From Pseudomonas eutrophicaquae (GTDB lineage Bacteria > Pseudomonadota > Gammaproteobacteria > Pseudomonadales > Pseudomonadaceae): a DNA stretch of 64,000 bases. The translations under genes and the position numbers were made by a program. This document shows, in pieces, positions 39,546 through 49,366 of this stretch. Numbering within the stretch: position 1 is the first letter of the stretch; every line of letters begins with the position of its first letter. The notes beneath the pieces are model-generated. The model ran no database searches and was not told the DNA's origin. It saw only the letters and a list, made by a program, of their open reading frames with translations. The stretch spans positions 62,001 through 126,000 of the forward strand of contig NZ_JAMJEZ010000008.1 in the NCBI RefSeq assembly GCF_023544715.1. Direction: 5' to 3'.

Positions 39546-40238
39546 TTAATGCAGGCAGCATTGTTTGAACTTCTTGCCGCTGCCACAACTGCACGGATCA
39601 TTACGTCCCGGTTTGGCGACCTTGGGCTTTTCACTTTCGTTGATCCAGAAGTCACGCACGGCAAAGACCGAATCGACAATCGCCTCGCGCAGCAGGTCCA
39701 GATCGGCGGCATCGGGCTGTTCGCCGTCTCCCAGCGAATAGCCGCTGAAGATCATCATCGGTGCCAGCAGTTCCGCCTGCTGCTCCAGCAGCGGCTGCCA
39801 GCGCTGTTCGTGCATTTCCACGGCGCGCATGTAGCCGTAGCACCATTCATCGACGATGATTTCTTCCTCGTCACCGTCCTCGCCGTCGCCGATCTCATAG
39901 ATCGGTGCAAAGTCTTCCGGGTGCTCGTACAGGTTGTCGGCCAGGGTATTCATGTGCCGGATCAGAAGGTCGGTCAGGTGCTGCAGGTCATCCTCGCTGG
40001 CAAAGGTCGGCAATTTGCCGCGCCACAGCGCCGGCAGCCAGACCGAGGGGGAAACCGGCTCGGGGCCGGTCAGAAGGGCCGTAAGAAAACCGTCCAGCTC
40101 GGAAATGCTGAAGACGCAATCCACTTCCTCGCCCGGTTTGCCGTGGGTTTGTTCCACCTGTTCGGAATAATCGAACAGCAACTGGTTGAGCTGATCGATT
40201 TCCGCATCATCAAGCGGGGCGATCTGTACTTCTTTCAT
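39546..40238 (-). CDS. YecA/UPF0149 family protein with SecA-type zinc tail
   Basis: 230 aa. The UPF0149 domain occupies about residues 15-190, very acidic in the middle (GDGEDGDEEEIIVDEW). The C terminus NDPCSCGSGKKFKQCCLH is the zinc-binding motif shared with SecA and YecA, which contacts ribosomes or SecB. Probably a ribosome- or secretion-linked accessory factor. Length is normal for YecA (about 220). Confidence 0.9.
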   Translation of the reverse strand: MKEVQIAPLDDAEIDQLNQLLFDYSEQVEQTHGKPGEEVDCVFSISELDGFLTALLTGPEPVSPSVWLPALWRGKLPTFASEDDLQHLTDLLIRHMNTLADNLYEHPEDFAPIYEIGDGEDGDEEEIIVDEWCYGYMRAVEMHEQRWQPLLEQQAELLAPMMIFSGYSLGDGEQPDAADLDLLREAIVDSVFAVRDFWINESEKPKVAKPGRNDPCSCGSGKKFKQCCLH

Positions 40239-40295
40239 CGGATATGTTCCTGAAAAGGGCCGGGCGCATTAAAGGCGGTTTGCCAGAGCAGCGCC

Positions 40296-40646
40296 TTACT
40301 TTTGCTGTTTGTCCAGCAGGGCTTTGAGATCGGCGAACGGGTTATGTTTGACCTGCGGTGATTTCTCACCGGGAATTACGGCACTGCCGTTTTCGCCGTT
40401 ATAGATCGAATACTTGGAATGTTCGTGGTCGTGGCAATACAGGCAGAGCAGTTCCCAGTTACTGCCATCGGCCGGGTTGTTATCGTGGTTGTGGTCGATG
40501 TGGTGAACGGTGAGCTGGCTGAGGTTGGAATAGGTAAATTCCCGCGCGCAGCGTCCGCACACCCACGGATACATCTTCAATGCCTTGTCGCGATAGCCTG
40601 CCTCGCGCTGCCGGTAACTGGCGCTGCTGCCTGTACGGTCGGACAT
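40296..40646 (-). CDS. yajD: HNH nuclease family protein YajD
   Basis: 116 aa. The HNH fold is visible: CGRCAREF (zinc Cys pair), LTVHHIDHNHDNNPADGSN (catalytic His) and LLCLYCHDHEH (second Cys pair). YajD is widespread in gammaproteobacteria; its cellular role is unclear. The ATG at 40646 is preferred to the in-frame ATG at 40730, as relatives begin near MSDRTGS. No toxin-antitoxin or restriction partner is adjacent. Confidence 0.9.
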   Translation of the reverse strand: MSDRTGSSASYRQREAGYRDKALKMYPWVCGRCAREFTYSNLSQLTVHHIDHNHDNNPADGSNWELLCLYCHDHEHSKYSIYNGENGSAVIPGEKSPQVKHNPFADLKALLDKQQK

Positions 40647-40745
40647 GGTCCTTGGGCCTCTGTGTCGGTGATGAGGGGGTCGCCTTGACCCGTTGGCCGA
40701 CAGTCTGGGGCAGTGCGCGCAGGCCGACAACTGCCGGCCGCCGCT

Positions 40746-41384
40746 TCAGGCCGGGCGGCGCAGGGCCGGGCTGTGGCGCAGCATGTCGAGCAGCGCCGCG
40801 ACCAGCGCTGGCGCCTCACTCTCCAGCGGGTAGCTGTCCGGGCGCAGCAGCCAGTTGTCGATCAGGCCGTGGATATAGGCGTGCACGGCAATCGCGGCAC
40901 GCGGCAGGTCAAGGTCGGCCGGCAACTGGCCGTGGGCGATGGCATTACCGAGGGTCTGGGCGATGTCGTGGTCGATCTCATCGCCCGTATCCTGCAGGCG
41001 CTGGCGCAGGGCCTGCTGCTCGCCTGCCAGCTCGCATTTGTGGTGGAGGATGTCACTGACGCGCCGATGCTGCGGGTCGAGCACCACCTTGGCGAGAAAG
41101 TGGCAGAGCAGGGTATGCATCTGGCCCAGCGGGTCGTGCTCGTCGGCGGCCAGCGCCGCGGCACAGACCACCTTGTTACTGTCACGCTGCCGGGCCAGCA
41201 TGGCGTCGAGCACGTCGATCTTGCTGGCAAAGTGCCAGTACACCGCCCCGCGCGAGACGCCGGCATCGCTGGCGATATCGGCCATGGTGGTGTGCGCCAC
41301 GCCCCGCTCGGCAAAGACCCGCTCGGCGCTGTCGAGGATCTGCTGGCGGGTGATTTCGGCGTCTTCTTTGGTTCTGCGGGCCAT
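40746..41384 (-). CDS. ttgR: TetR-family repressor of the RND pump (TtgR/AcrR-like)
   Basis: 212 aa. N-terminal helix-turn-helix MARRTKEDAEITRQQILDSA and MADIASDAGVSRGAVYWHF; the ligand domain follows, with VSDILHHKCELAGEQQAL, typical of TtgR/AcrR. Divergent from the pump genes with 136 nt between starts, where a TtgR-like operator lies. It should repress the pump until a hydrophobic drug or solvent binds. The symbol is given by similarity. Confidence 0.9.
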   Translation of the reverse strand: MARRTKEDAEITRQQILDSAERVFAERGVAHTTMADIASDAGVSRGAVYWHFASKIDVLDAMLARQRDSNKVVCAAALAADEHDPLGQMHTLLCHFLAKVVLDPQHRRVSDILHHKCELAGEQQALRQRLQDTGDEIDHDIAQTLGNAIAHGQLPADLDLPRAAIAVHAYIHGLIDNWLLRPDSYPLESEAPALVAALLDMLRHSPALRRPA

Positions 41385-41417
41385 GGCGCTCTCGGGGTTG
41401 CCGACCGTTCCGTGTCG

Positions 41418-41447
41418 TTTACAAACAAACGTGAATGTAAGTATATT
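41418..41447. promoter_or_regulatory. TtgR-type operator
   Basis: TTTACAAACA...GAATGTAAGTATATT closely matches the Pseudomonas putida TtgR operator as I remember it, with an imperfect inverted repeat TTTACA/TGTAAG. It lies between the divergent repressor and pump genes and probably controls both. Confidence 0.75.
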
Positions 41448-41520
41448 GCCTGAACCGGGAGATGCAATCCTCTCTCCTGTCCGATTCCTGCTTGAGCTCA
41501 ACGATTTCGAGGCGTTCCCG

Positions 41521-42708
41521 ATGAAATGCACTCCCGCTCGCGCGACGCTGCGGCCACTGGCCCTGCTGTCGCTTTCGCTGTGGCTGCTGGCTGGTTGTCA
41601 GCAGGAGCAGAGTACCGCCGCGCCGCCGCGCCCGGCGCCGCTGGTTGGGGTCATCACCCTCGAGGCGCAGCCCTACACCCTGACCAGCGCGCTGCCCGGC
41701 CGTACCGTGGCTTACCGCGTCGCCGAGGTGCGCCCGCAGGTCGATGGCATCCTGCAAAAGCGCCTGTTCAGTGAAGGCAGCAACGTGCAGGCCGGCCAGC
41801 CGCTCTATCAGATCGATCCGGCCACCTACGAGGCGACCCTCAAGAGTGCCGAGGCGAGCCTTTTGGCCAGCCGGGCGCTGGCCGAGCGCTACCGGGCGCT
41901 GGTTGCCGAGCAGGCGGTGAGCCGTCAGCAGTACGACGAAGCCCGTGCTGCCCAGCTGCAGGCCGAGGCGGCGCTGGAGCGGGCGCGCATCGACCTGCGC
42001 TACACCCGTGTGCTCGCACCGATCAATGGGCGCATCGGGCGCTCGGCGGCCAGTGAAGGGGCGCTGCTGCGCAGCGGCCAGAACGAGGCGCTGGCGGTGA
42101 TCCAGCAGCTGGACCCGATTTATGTCGATATCACTCAGCCGGCCACCGAGCTGCTGCGCCTGCGCCGCGAGCTGGCCAGTGGCCAGCTGGAAACGGTTGC
42201 CGCAGGCGCGGCGCGCGTCGAGCTGCAATTGCCCGATGGCAGCCGCTACCCCCATGCCGGGCAGCTGGCGGTCTCGGAAGTGTCGGTGGATGAGGGCACC
42301 GGTTCGGTGACCCTGCGGGCGCAGTTCCCCAACCCCGAGCAGCAGCTGCTGCCGGGCATGTTCGTTACCGCGCAGCTGCCGACCGCCGGCAAGTCAGCGG
42401 CGATCCTCGCCCCGCAGCAGGGCGTGACGCGCAACCCGAAGGGTGAGGCGGTGGCCATGGTGGTCAACGCCGACAACAAGGTTGAGCTGCGCACCCTCAA
42501 GGCCGAGCGCACGGTGGGCAACTTCTGGCTGGTCAGCGAGGGGTTGGCGGCGGGTGATCGGCTGATCACCGAGGGGTTGCAGTTCGTGCAGCCGGGGGTG
42601 GCGGTGCAGGTCAAGCCGGCGGGCAATGTCCCGGCGCTGGCGGCCCCGGCCGCATCTGGCACCTCCGCCACGCCAGCCGCCCCGGCGGCGGCTGCCGAGC
42701 GTCGTTGA
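41521..42708 (+). CDS. ttgA: RND efflux periplasmic adaptor (TtgA/MexA-like)
   Basis: 395-aa lipoprotein: lipobox LLAGCQQEQ, then VVG-like start LVGVITLEAQPYTLTSALPGR, lipoyl half-motifs VRPQVDGILQKRLFSEGSNV and TRVLAPINGRIGRSAASEG, a coiled coil between them, and an Ala/Pro-rich tail. It bridges the RND pump and the outer-membrane channel. First gene of a three-gene operon; the ATG at 41521 has GAGG upstream. Confidence 0.95.
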   Translation: MKCTPARATLRPLALLSLSLWLLAGCQQEQSTAAPPRPAPLVGVITLEAQPYTLTSALPGRTVAYRVAEVRPQVDGILQKRLFSEGSNVQAGQPLYQIDPATYEATLKSAEASLLASRALAERYRALVAEQAVSRQQYDEARAAQLQAEAALERARIDLRYTRVLAPINGRIGRSAASEGALLRSGQNEALAVIQQLDPIYVDITQPATELLRLRRELASGQLETVAAGAARVELQLPDGSRYPHAGQLAVSEVSVDEGTGSVTLRAQFPNPEQQLLPGMFVTAQLPTAGKSAAILAPQQGVTRNPKGEAVAMVVNADNKVELRTLKAERTVGNFWLVSEGLAAGDRLITEGLQFVQPGVAVQVKPAGNVPALAAPAASGTSATPAAPAAAAERR

Positions 42709-42720
42709 GGGAGCGTCAGC

Positions 42721-45700
42721 ATGTCGAAATTCTTTATTGATCGGCCGATCTTCGCCTGGGTGATTGCCCTGGTGATCATGCTGGCCGGGGGGCTGGCGAT
42801 CCTCAAACTGCCGGTCAACCAGTACCCGAGCATCGCCCCGCCGGCCATCGGCATCTCGGTCCGCTATCCGGGCGCCTCGGCGCAGACCGTGCAGGACACC
42901 GTGGTGCAGGTCATCGAGCAGCAGCTCAACGGCATCGACGGGCTGCGCTATATCAGCTCGTCGAGCAACGCCGATGGCAGCATGGAAATCACCGTGACCT
43001 TCGAGCAGGGCATCGATCCGGACGTGGCCCAGGTGCAGGTGCAGAACAAGCTGCAGCTGGCCACGCCCTCCCTGCCGCAGGAGGTGCAGCAGCAGGGCAT
43101 CCGCGTCACCAAGTCGGTGCGCAACTTCCTGATGGTGATCGGCCTGGTCTCCGAGGATGGCCGTCTGGATCGTAACGATCTGGCTGACTACATCGTCTCC
43201 AACGTCCAGGACCCGCTGTCGCGCACCAAGGGTGTCGGTGACTTCCAGGTGTTCGGCGCGCAGTACGCCATGCGCATCTGGCTGGATCCGGCCCGGCTCA
43301 ACAACTACGCCCTGACGCCTGGGGATGTGCGCAGTGCGATTCAGGCGCAGAATGTGCAGATCTCCTCTGGGCAACTGGGCGGCCTGCCGGCGGTGCCCGG
43401 CCAGCAGCTGACCGCCACGCTGATCGGCAAGACCCGTCTGCAGACGCCCGAGCAGTTCCGCAACATCCTGCTCAAGGTCAATCCGGATGGCTCCCAGGTG
43501 CGGCTGGGCGATGTCGCGCGGATCGAGCTGGGCGGTGAGAACTACAGCATCAGCGCCGAGTACAACGGCCTGGCGGCCACCGGGATTGCCATCAAGCTGG
43601 CCTCCGGGGCCAACGCACTGGAGACTGCCGCGGCGGTGCGCCAGACCCTCGCCGAGCTTGAGCCGTTCTTCCCGCCGGGGGTCAAGGTGGTCTACGCCTA
43701 TGATTCGAGCCCGGTGGTGGCCGAGTCGATCAAGGGCGTGGTGATGACCCTGTTCGAGGCCATCGTGCTGGTCTTCCTGGTCATGTACCTGTTCCTGCAG
43801 AACCTGCGCGCCACCATCATCCCGACCCTGGCGGTGCCGGTGGTGCTGCTCGGCACCTTCGGCATCCTGGCGGCGTTCGGCTACAGCATCAACACGCTGA
43901 CCATGTTCGCGATGATCCTGGCCATTGGTCTTCTGGTGGACGATGCCATCGTGGTGGTGGAGAACGTCGAGCGGGTGATGAGCGAGGAGGGCCTCTCGCC
44001 GCTGGAGGCGACCCGCAAGTCGATGGGGCAGATCTCCGGCGCGCTGGTCGGCATCGGGCTGGTGCTTTCGGCGGTGTTCGTGCCGATGGCCTTCTTCCCC
44101 GGCTCCACCGGGGTGATCTACCAGCAGTTCTCGATCACCATCGTCTCGGCCATGGTGCTGTCGGTGCTGGTGGCGCTGATCTTCACCCCGGCGCTGTGCG
44201 CGACCCTGCTCAAGCCGATCCCGGCGGGCCATCACCATGGCAAGCGCGGCTTCTTCGGCTGGTTCAACCGCCGCTTCCAGAACGGCGTGGACAGCTATGG
44301 GCGCGGTGTGCAGGCGGTGCTGCGGCGCAAGAGCCCGTACCTGCTGCTGTATGTGCTGATCGTCGCCGGTCTGGCGGTGCTATTCACCCGCATCCCGACC
44401 GCCTTCCTGCCTGAGGAAGATCAGGGCGTGCTCTATGCCCAGGTCACCACGCCGGCCGGTGCCACCGCGATACGCACCGAGGCGGTGCTCGATGAGATGC
44501 GCCGCTACCTGCTGGAAGAAGAGGGCGATGTGGTGCGTTCGGTGTTCACCGTCAACGGCTTCAGCTTTGCCGGCCGTGGCCAGAACGCCGGGATCGCCTT
44601 CATCAACCTGCACCCCTGGGCAGAGCGTCCGGAGCCTGAGCAGAGTGTGTTTGCCCTGGCGCAGCGGGCCCAGCAGCGCTTCTTCGGCTTCCGCGATGCG
44701 ATGGCCTTTGCCTTCGCCCCGCCGGCGGTGCTGGAGCTGGGTAATGCCAACGGCTTCAATGTCTACCTGCAGGACCGCGCCGGGCTCGGTCAGGCGGCGC
44801 TGGCGGCGGCCCGTGACCAGCTCTTGGGGCTGGCGGCGCAGAGTTCGGTGCTGGTTGGCGTGCGCCCCAATGGTCTGCGCGATGAGCCGCAGTTCCAGCT
44901 GCTGATCGATGATGAAAAGGCCCGTGCCCACGGCGTGGCGATTGCCGACGTCAACCAGACCCTGTCGATCGCCTGGGGCGGCAGCTACGTCAATGACTTC
45001 ATCGACCGTGGCCGGGTGAAGAAGGTCTACCTGCAGGGCGAGGCCGAGGCGCGCATGAATCCTGAGGATCTGGACAAATGGTTCGTGCGCAACGCGGCGG
45101 GCCAGATGGTGCCGTTCAGCGCCTTTGCCAGCGGCCAGTGGGTGTTCGGCCCGCCCAAGCTCTCGCGCTACAACGGCGTGCCGGCGATGGAAATTCAGGG
45201 CGCCGCGGCGCCGGGCTTCAGTTCCGGCGAGGCGATGGTCGAGATCGAACGCCTGGCCCGTGAGCTGCCACCGGGAATCGGGCTGGCCTGGAGCGGCCTG
45301 TCGCTGGAGGAGCGCGAAGCCGGTGATCAGACCACCGCGCTGTATGTGCTGTCGATGCTGGTGGTGTTCCTGTGCCTGGCGGCGCTGTATGAGAGCTGGT
45401 CGATTCCGTTTGCGGTGATGCTGGTGGTGCCTCTGGGCATTCTCGGCGCGCTGCTGGCCACTTACGGGCGCGGGCTGTCCAATGATGTGTACTTCCAGAT
45501 CGGCCTGCTGACCACCATCGGCCTGTCGGCGCGTAACGCGATCCTGATCGTCGAGTTCGCCAAGTCGCTGCATGAGCAGGGCATGAGCCTGGTCGAGGCG
45601 GCGGTCGAGGCCTGCCGGATGCGTCTGCGCCCGATCGTGATGACCTCGCTGGCCTTTATCCTCGGCGTGGTGCCGCTGGCGCTGTCCAGCGGTGCGGGGG

Positions 45701-45861
45701 CTGGCAGCAAGCAGGCGATCGGTACCGGGGTGATCGGCGGCATGCTGTCGGCACTGCTGCTGGCGATCTTCTGGATTCCGCTGTTCTATGTCCTGATCTG
45801 CTCGCTGACCGAGCGCAAACGCAAGGCGGCCGGTGTGGCCGACAAGGAGTCCGTACAGTGA
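42721..45861 (+). CDS. ttgB: RND efflux transporter (TtgB/MexB-like, HAE1 family)
   Basis: 1046-aa proton-driven inner-membrane pump. Starts [20 protein letters not shown]. The proton-relay Asp pair lies in [17 protein letters not shown] in TM4, with the matching Lys/Arg helices later. Two large periplasmic loops and the C-terminal [15 protein letters not shown] and [19 protein letters not shown] are present. Length matches MexB/AcrB. It exports antibiotics and solvents to the medium with its partners. Confidence 0.97.
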   Translation: MSKFFIDRPIFAWVIALVIMLAGGLAILKLPVNQYPSIAPPAIGISVRYPGASAQTVQDTVVQVIEQQLNGIDGLRYISSSSNADGSMEITVTFEQGIDPDVAQVQVQNKLQLATPSLPQEVQQQGIRVTKSVRNFLMVIGLVSEDGRLDRNDLADYIVSNVQDPLSRTKGVGDFQVFGAQYAMRIWLDPARLNNYALTPGDVRSAIQAQNVQISSGQLGGLPAVPGQQLTATLIGKTRLQTPEQFRNILLKVNPDGSQVRLGDVARIELGGENYSISAEYNGLAATGIAIKLASGANALETAAAVRQTLAELEPFFPPGVKVVYAYDSSPVVAESIKGVVMTLFEAIVLVFLVMYLFLQNLRATIIPTLAVPVVLLGTFGILAAFGYSINTLTMFAMILAIGLLVDDAIVVVENVERVMSEEGLSPLEATRKSMGQISGALVGIGLVLSAVFVPMAFFPGSTGVIYQQFSITIVSAMVLSVLVALIFTPALCATLLKPIPAGHHHGKRGFFGWFNRRFQNGVDSYGRGVQAVLRRKSPYLLLYVLIVAGLAVLFTRIPTAFLPEEDQGVLYAQVTTPAGATAIRTEAVLDEMRRYLLEEEGDVVRSVFTVNGFSFAGRGQNAGIAFINLHPWAERPEPEQSVFALAQRAQQRFFGFRDAMAFAFAPPAVLELGNANGFNVYLQDRAGLGQAALAAARDQLLGLAAQSSVLVGVRPNGLRDEPQFQLLIDDEKARAHGVAIADVNQTLSIAWGGSYVNDFIDRGRVKKVYLQGEAEARMNPEDLDKWFVRNAAGQMVPFSAFASGQWVFGPPKLSRYNGVPAMEIQGAAAPGFSSGEAMVEIERLARELPPGIGLAWSGLSLEEREAGDQTTALYVLSMLVVFLCLAALYESWSIPFAVMLVVPLGILGALLATYGRGLSNDVYFQIGLLTTIGLSARNAILIVEFAKSLHEQGMSLVEAAVEACRMRLRPIVMTSLAFILGVVPLALSSGAGAGSKQAIGTGVIGGMLSALLLAIFWIPLFYVLICSLTERKRKAAGVADKESVQ

Positions 45862-47252
45862 GCAAGTCGATCCTGTCCCTGAGCGCGGCCGTGTTGCTGG
45901 GCGGCTGCTCGCTGATTCCGCAGTACCAGCGCCCGGTCGCGCCGGTGCCAGCCAGCCTGCCCGAACAGGGCGTGTATGCTGGCAGCACCACCCAGGCGGC
46001 GGCTGCGCTGCCGGACTGGCGGGGCTTCTTCCGTGATACCGCGCTGCAGGGGCTGATTGCCCAGGCGCTGGAAAACAATCGCGATCTGCAGGTTGCGGCA
46101 CTGAATGTCGAGAGCTTCCAGGCGCGCTACCGCATCCAGCGCGCCGAGCTGCTGCCGGCCCTGGATGTCGGGGCCAGTGGCACACGCCAGCGCCTGCCGG
46201 CTGACCTGGGCAGCGGCGGACAGGCGGGCATCAACAGCCAGTACGGGGTGAATCTGGGTACCAGTGCCTGGGAGCTGGACCTGTTCGGTCGCCTGCGCAG
46301 CCTGCGCGAGACGGCGCTGGAGGAATACCTGGCCAGCGAGCAGGCGCGTGCCGGCGTGCAGGTGGCCCTGGTGGCCAGCGTGGCCAGCGCTTGGCTGGGG
46401 CTGCAGGCGGATCAGGCGCAGCTGGCGCTGGCCGAGGAAACCCTGGCCAATTACCAGCGCAGTTTTGAGCTGACTCGGCGCAGTGCCGAGGTGGGGGTGG
46501 CCAGTGCGCTGGAGCTGAGTCAGGCGCAGACGCTGGTCGAAAGCGCGCGGGTGGCGGTGGCGCAGTACCGCCGGCTGGTGGCGCAGGATCGCAACGCACT
46601 GCAGCTGCTCTTGGGCGGCGCGCTGCCCGAGACGCTGCCGGCGGTCGAGCTGAGCGCCTCGCCGCTGGCGGCGCTGCCGGTGGCGCTGGCCTCCGAGCGT
46701 CTGCTGCAGCGTCCGGATATCCAGCAGGCCGAGGCGGCGCTGCGCGGCGCGAATGCCAACATCGGCGCGGCGCGTGCGGCGTTCTTCCCGCGTATCGCAC
46801 TGACCGCCAATGCCGGCACCGCCAGCAGCCAGCTGTCTGGGCTGTTCGATGCCGGCAGCGGCAGCTGGCTGTTCCAGCCGCGCCTTGAGCTGCCGATCTT
46901 CAACGCCGGACGCCTCAAGGCGAGCCTTGAAGTGGCCGAGCTGCAGCGTGATGTGCGGATCGCCCAGTATGAGCAGGCGATCCAGAATGCCTTCCGTGAG
47001 GTCAGTGATGGACTGGCGGCGCGCAGCACCTTTGCCGAGCAGTGGCAGGCCCAGCAGGATCTGGTCACCGCCAACCGCGAGTACTACCGGCTGGCCGAAG
47101 CGCGCTATCGCACCGGCGTGGACAGCCAGCTGACCCTGCTGGATGCCCAGCGCCAGCTGTTCGCGGCCCGCCAGCAGCTGATCGCCACCCGGCAGGCCCA
47201 GCTGGGCAGCGAGATTGCCCTGTACAAGGCACTGGGCGGCGGCGTGCAGTGA
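45858..47252 (+). CDS. ttgC: Outer-membrane efflux channel lipoprotein (TtgC/OprM-like)
   Basis: 464 aa, NodT family. The lipobox is [14 protein letters not shown]. Two repeated OEP domains show [19 protein letters not shown] and [22 protein letters not shown]. Start is a GTG overlapping the pump stop (GTGA), so translation is coupled. It forms the trimeric TolC-like exit duct. It might also serve the MacAB-type exporter, which lacks its own duct. Confidence 0.95.
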   Translation: MSKSILSLSAAVLLGGCSLIPQYQRPVAPVPASLPEQGVYAGSTTQAAAALPDWRGFFRDTALQGLIAQALENNRDLQVAALNVESFQARYRIQRAELLPALDVGASGTRQRLPADLGSGGQAGINSQYGVNLGTSAWELDLFGRLRSLRETALEEYLASEQARAGVQVALVASVASAWLGLQADQAQLALAEETLANYQRSFELTRRSAEVGVASALELSQAQTLVESARVAVAQYRRLVAQDRNALQLLLGGALPETLPAVELSASPLAALPVALASERLLQRPDIQQAEAALRGANANIGAARAAFFPRIALTANAGTASSQLSGLFDAGSGSWLFQPRLELPIFNAGRLKASLEVAELQRDVRIAQYEQAIQNAFREVSDGLAARSTFAEQWQAQQDLVTANREYYRLAEARYRTGVDSQLTLLDAQRQLFAARQQLIATRQAQLGSEIALYKALGGGVQ

Positions 47253-47258
47253 GTGGCT

Positions 47259-47294
47259 GCCCCGAAGTCGCGTCTGGTAGACGCGCTTCGGGGC
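47259..47294 (+). terminator. Terminator after the RND operon
   Basis: GCCCCGAAG and CGCGTCT pair with AGACGCG and CTTCGGGGC in one long interrupted-by-one-base stem. It sits between the ttgC stop and the convergent methyltransferase gene. Confidence 0.75.
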
Positions 47295-47318
47295 GGGATC
47301 AGGATTGGCCGCGGCTCC

Positions 47319-48533
47319 TCAGCGCTCGGCCAGCAGCATCACATTGCGCGGGGTGAGCGGCGTGGCGCAGAAGGTGCCGAGCTGCACCCGATAACCCTGC
47401 TCAAGCAGATACAGCGCCCGGTCGAGGAGCAGCCATAGCTCCAGCGGCCGGCGGAACAGCCCGCGCAGCAGCTCCAGATTGCGCACCTCGGCCAGGCGCT
47501 GCCAGCCGTGCGCCTCCAGCGCCGCCCAATCCTGCGGGCCAGATTCTGGCAGCCCCTTGAGGGCGGCCAGCTCGCGGCACCAGTCGGCGAATGGCCAGTC
47601 CAGCCAGGGGGCGGGCAGTGGGGGCGTTGGCAGGTATTCGTCGCAGCCGCGCAGCGCGCGCTGCAGCTGATCGAAGGCCAGCCGCCGGGCCATCGAGCGG
47701 TCACGTTGCCGGCGCACCCGTGCCCCGGCGGTGACGGTTTCGGCCAGCGGCAGGCGCAGGTCGTCACGACTGAGCTGCAGGGCTGAATCCTGCGCGGCGC
47801 GTGACATCGGCGTGTAGTGCGCGCTCCGGATGCGGTTGTAGCAGCAGGGCACCACCGCCAGCTGCCGGCAGCCACGGGTGCTGGCCAGCTCCAGCAGGCG
47901 CATGTGCAGCTCGCCACAGGCGTGCAGCGCCACCGGCGTGTGCTGCGCGTGCAGCTGCTGCGCGGCGCTGTCTGCCAGCACATCCTGCTCCCGGTGGATG
48001 GCCGTGAGCGTCAGGCGATCACTGAGCTGTTGGCCAGCCTGAACCAGTGCCGGATCGAACTCCAGGCAGATCAGCGGCGCGCCGCCGTAGGCCAGCCGGC
48101 GCCCGAGATGCCCCTTGCCGGCGCACCAGTCCAGCCAGTGCTGCGTCGGCGCCTGAAACTGCAGGCGGCGGGCGAAGGCATCGATCTGCTGCCATTTGCG
48201 CCCCGGCACGTCCACGCTCAGCGCGGTGGGCAGCGCGGGTGCGGCGCAGGCCGGCAGCTCGCCGATGGCGGCCAGGCGCTGGGCCTCGGCCGCCAGCTGC
48301 GGGAAGGGCGCAGGTGCCGGGAGTGTCTCGGGGGTGTTATGGGCGGCGTCGGCCTCGGCCAGGCTGCGCCCGCGCAGCCAGTGGGCCAGCGCCGGGTACT
48401 CGGCCTCCCAGCGCAGCTGCGCCTGGGTGAACGGCTTTTCCCGCCACAGCGCCTGGTGCTCGAGAAGAAAATCATCCAGGTCGCGGAAGCGCTCCAAGAG
48501 CGCCTGACCGCTCAGGGGCGCGGGGTGGGTCAT
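47319..48533 (-). CDS. SAM-dependent methyltransferase (Methyltransf_32-like)
   Basis: 404 aa. The SAM-binding motif is HWLDWCAGKGHLGRRLAYG (about residues 143-161), followed by LEFDPALVQAG, VALHACGEL and AVVPCCYNRI, the pattern of the RRNAD1/METTL25-type methyltransferases. The first ~130 residues and the last ~120 are helical additions. The substrate is unknown; tRNA or rRNA is possible. It stands alone on minus, between the RND pump and the flagellar genes. Confidence 0.8.
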   Translation of the reverse strand: MTHPAPLSGQALLERFRDLDDFLLEHQALWREKPFTQAQLRWEAEYPALAHWLRGRSLAEADAAHNTPETLPAPAPFPQLAAEAQRLAAIGELPACAAPALPTALSVDVPGRKWQQIDAFARRLQFQAPTQHWLDWCAGKGHLGRRLAYGGAPLICLEFDPALVQAGQQLSDRLTLTAIHREQDVLADSAAQQLHAQHTPVALHACGELHMRLLELASTRGCRQLAVVPCCYNRIRSAHYTPMSRAAQDSALQLSRDDLRLPLAETVTAGARVRRQRDRSMARRLAFDQLQRALRGCDEYLPTPPLPAPWLDWPFADWCRELAALKGLPESGPQDWAALEAHGWQRLAEVRNLELLRGLFRRPLELWLLLDRALYLLEQGYRVQLGTFCATPLTPRNVMLLAER

Positions 48534-48580
48534 GGCGGAGTCTGCAAAAAAGTGGGGCGGCGATTATAGCGGCCCCCCGC

Positions 48581-49033
48581 TCATGCCTTGGAAGACAGCC
48601 CACTCAGGCCGGCGCGCCGCGCCTGACCGCTCGGGTCATACAGCCCTTGCCCCGCCGCCTCATTGAGGAAGTTGAGGATGCGCTGGTTCTGCGCCATGCG
48701 CAGATGGATGATCTCGCCATTGATCTGGTTGAGGGTCTGGGCGCGCTCGGCCAGCTCACGCAGGGCGTGCCAGGCGGGCAGACAATCGGCATCGCGGGCC
48801 GCCTGCTCAGCGCCGGCATGCCCTTGCGGATAGCCGAGCTTGAGCTGGGCGCCGCTGCGTAGTGCTTCCTGCTGCCCGATGTGCTCCAGCAGGCCTTGCT
48901 TGCGCTCGACAATCTCCAGCAAGGCTTGCCCATCGACCTCCGGCGCCCCCAGCAGGCGCTGCTCGTCTTCCAGCAGGGCGATGAAGGTCTGCAGGGTCTG
49001 CTGCTGGCGGGCGAGGTGGTTGGCAAGGCTCAT
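48581..49033 (-). CDS. flgN: Flagella synthesis protein FlgN (chaperone for FlgK/FlgL)
   Basis: 150 aa, helical. The N terminus has LANHLARQQQTLQTFIALLEDEQ, the C terminus NQRILNFLNEAAGQGLYDPSGQ, a tail typical of FlgN. It keeps the hook-filament junction proteins FlgK and FlgL soluble before export. It lies 20 nt downstream of flgM and should share its FliA promoter. Confidence 0.93.
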   Translation of the reverse strand: MSLANHLARQQQTLQTFIALLEDEQRLLGAPEVDGQALLEIVERKQGLLEHIGQQEALRSGAQLKLGYPQGHAGAEQAARDADCLPAWHALRELAERAQTLNQINGEIIHLRMAQNQRILNFLNEAAGQGLYDPSGQARRAGLSGLSSKA

Positions 49034-49053
49034 GGGAAGTGCTCCGGTGGGGA

Positions 49054-49305
49054 TTACGACAAATCGTGCTGCAGCAGCTCGCGCACGCTGCCGATCAGGC
49101 CGTCGGCGATGCGCTCGGCGCGGATTTCCAGCTTGCCCTCGCTGATGGCCTGGCGAATCGCCTCGACATTGGCGTGGTCGATGTCCTGGGTCTCGGTGCT
49201 GCCCGGTGCGGCCTGTGCCGCGTCACCGGCGCCCGCGCGGCGGGTGGCCGATTTGCCGGCGAGGGGCTGCAGGCGTGGCAGCGGCGGTGTACTGTCGATT
49301 TTCAC
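49054..49305 (-). CDS. flgM: Anti-sigma-28 factor FlgM
   Basis: 83 aa. Family features are the start VKIDSTPPLP, a disordered middle and the sigma-binding C terminus NVEAIRQAISEGKLEIRAERIADGLI. I chose the GTG at 49305, which has AGGAG at about 10 nt and lies just after a FliA promoter; the in-frame ATG at 49398 is inside flgA. It holds FliA inactive until it is exported through the finished hook. Confidence 0.92.
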   Translation of the reverse strand: MKIDSTPPLPRLQPLAGKSATRRAGAGDAAQAAPGSTETQDIDHANVEAIRQAISEGKLEIRAERIADGLIGSVRELLQHDLS

Positions 49306-49335
49306 GGCGAGTATTCTCCTCAAGGCTTGCCAGAG

Positions 49336-49362
49336 GTATCGGCCAGCCGGCGGTGAACTTGA
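49336..49362 (-). promoter_or_regulatory. FliA (sigma-28) promoter of flgMN
   Basis: On the minus strand TCAA-N15-GCCGATAC, against the consensus TAAA-N15-GCCGATAA. It lies in the gap between flgA and flgM, 31 bp before the flgM start codon. Confidence 0.8.
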
Positions 49363-49366
49363 CGGC

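Noticed and set aside
40296-40646. HNH protein as a restriction or homing endonuclease
   Set aside because: Size and motif order match the widespread chromosomal YajD family, with no methyltransferase, intron or intein nearby.
42394-44238. A 614-codon open frame on minus across the RND pump gene
   Set aside because: Antisense shadow; the plus-strand frame has all RND motifs and the full expected length.
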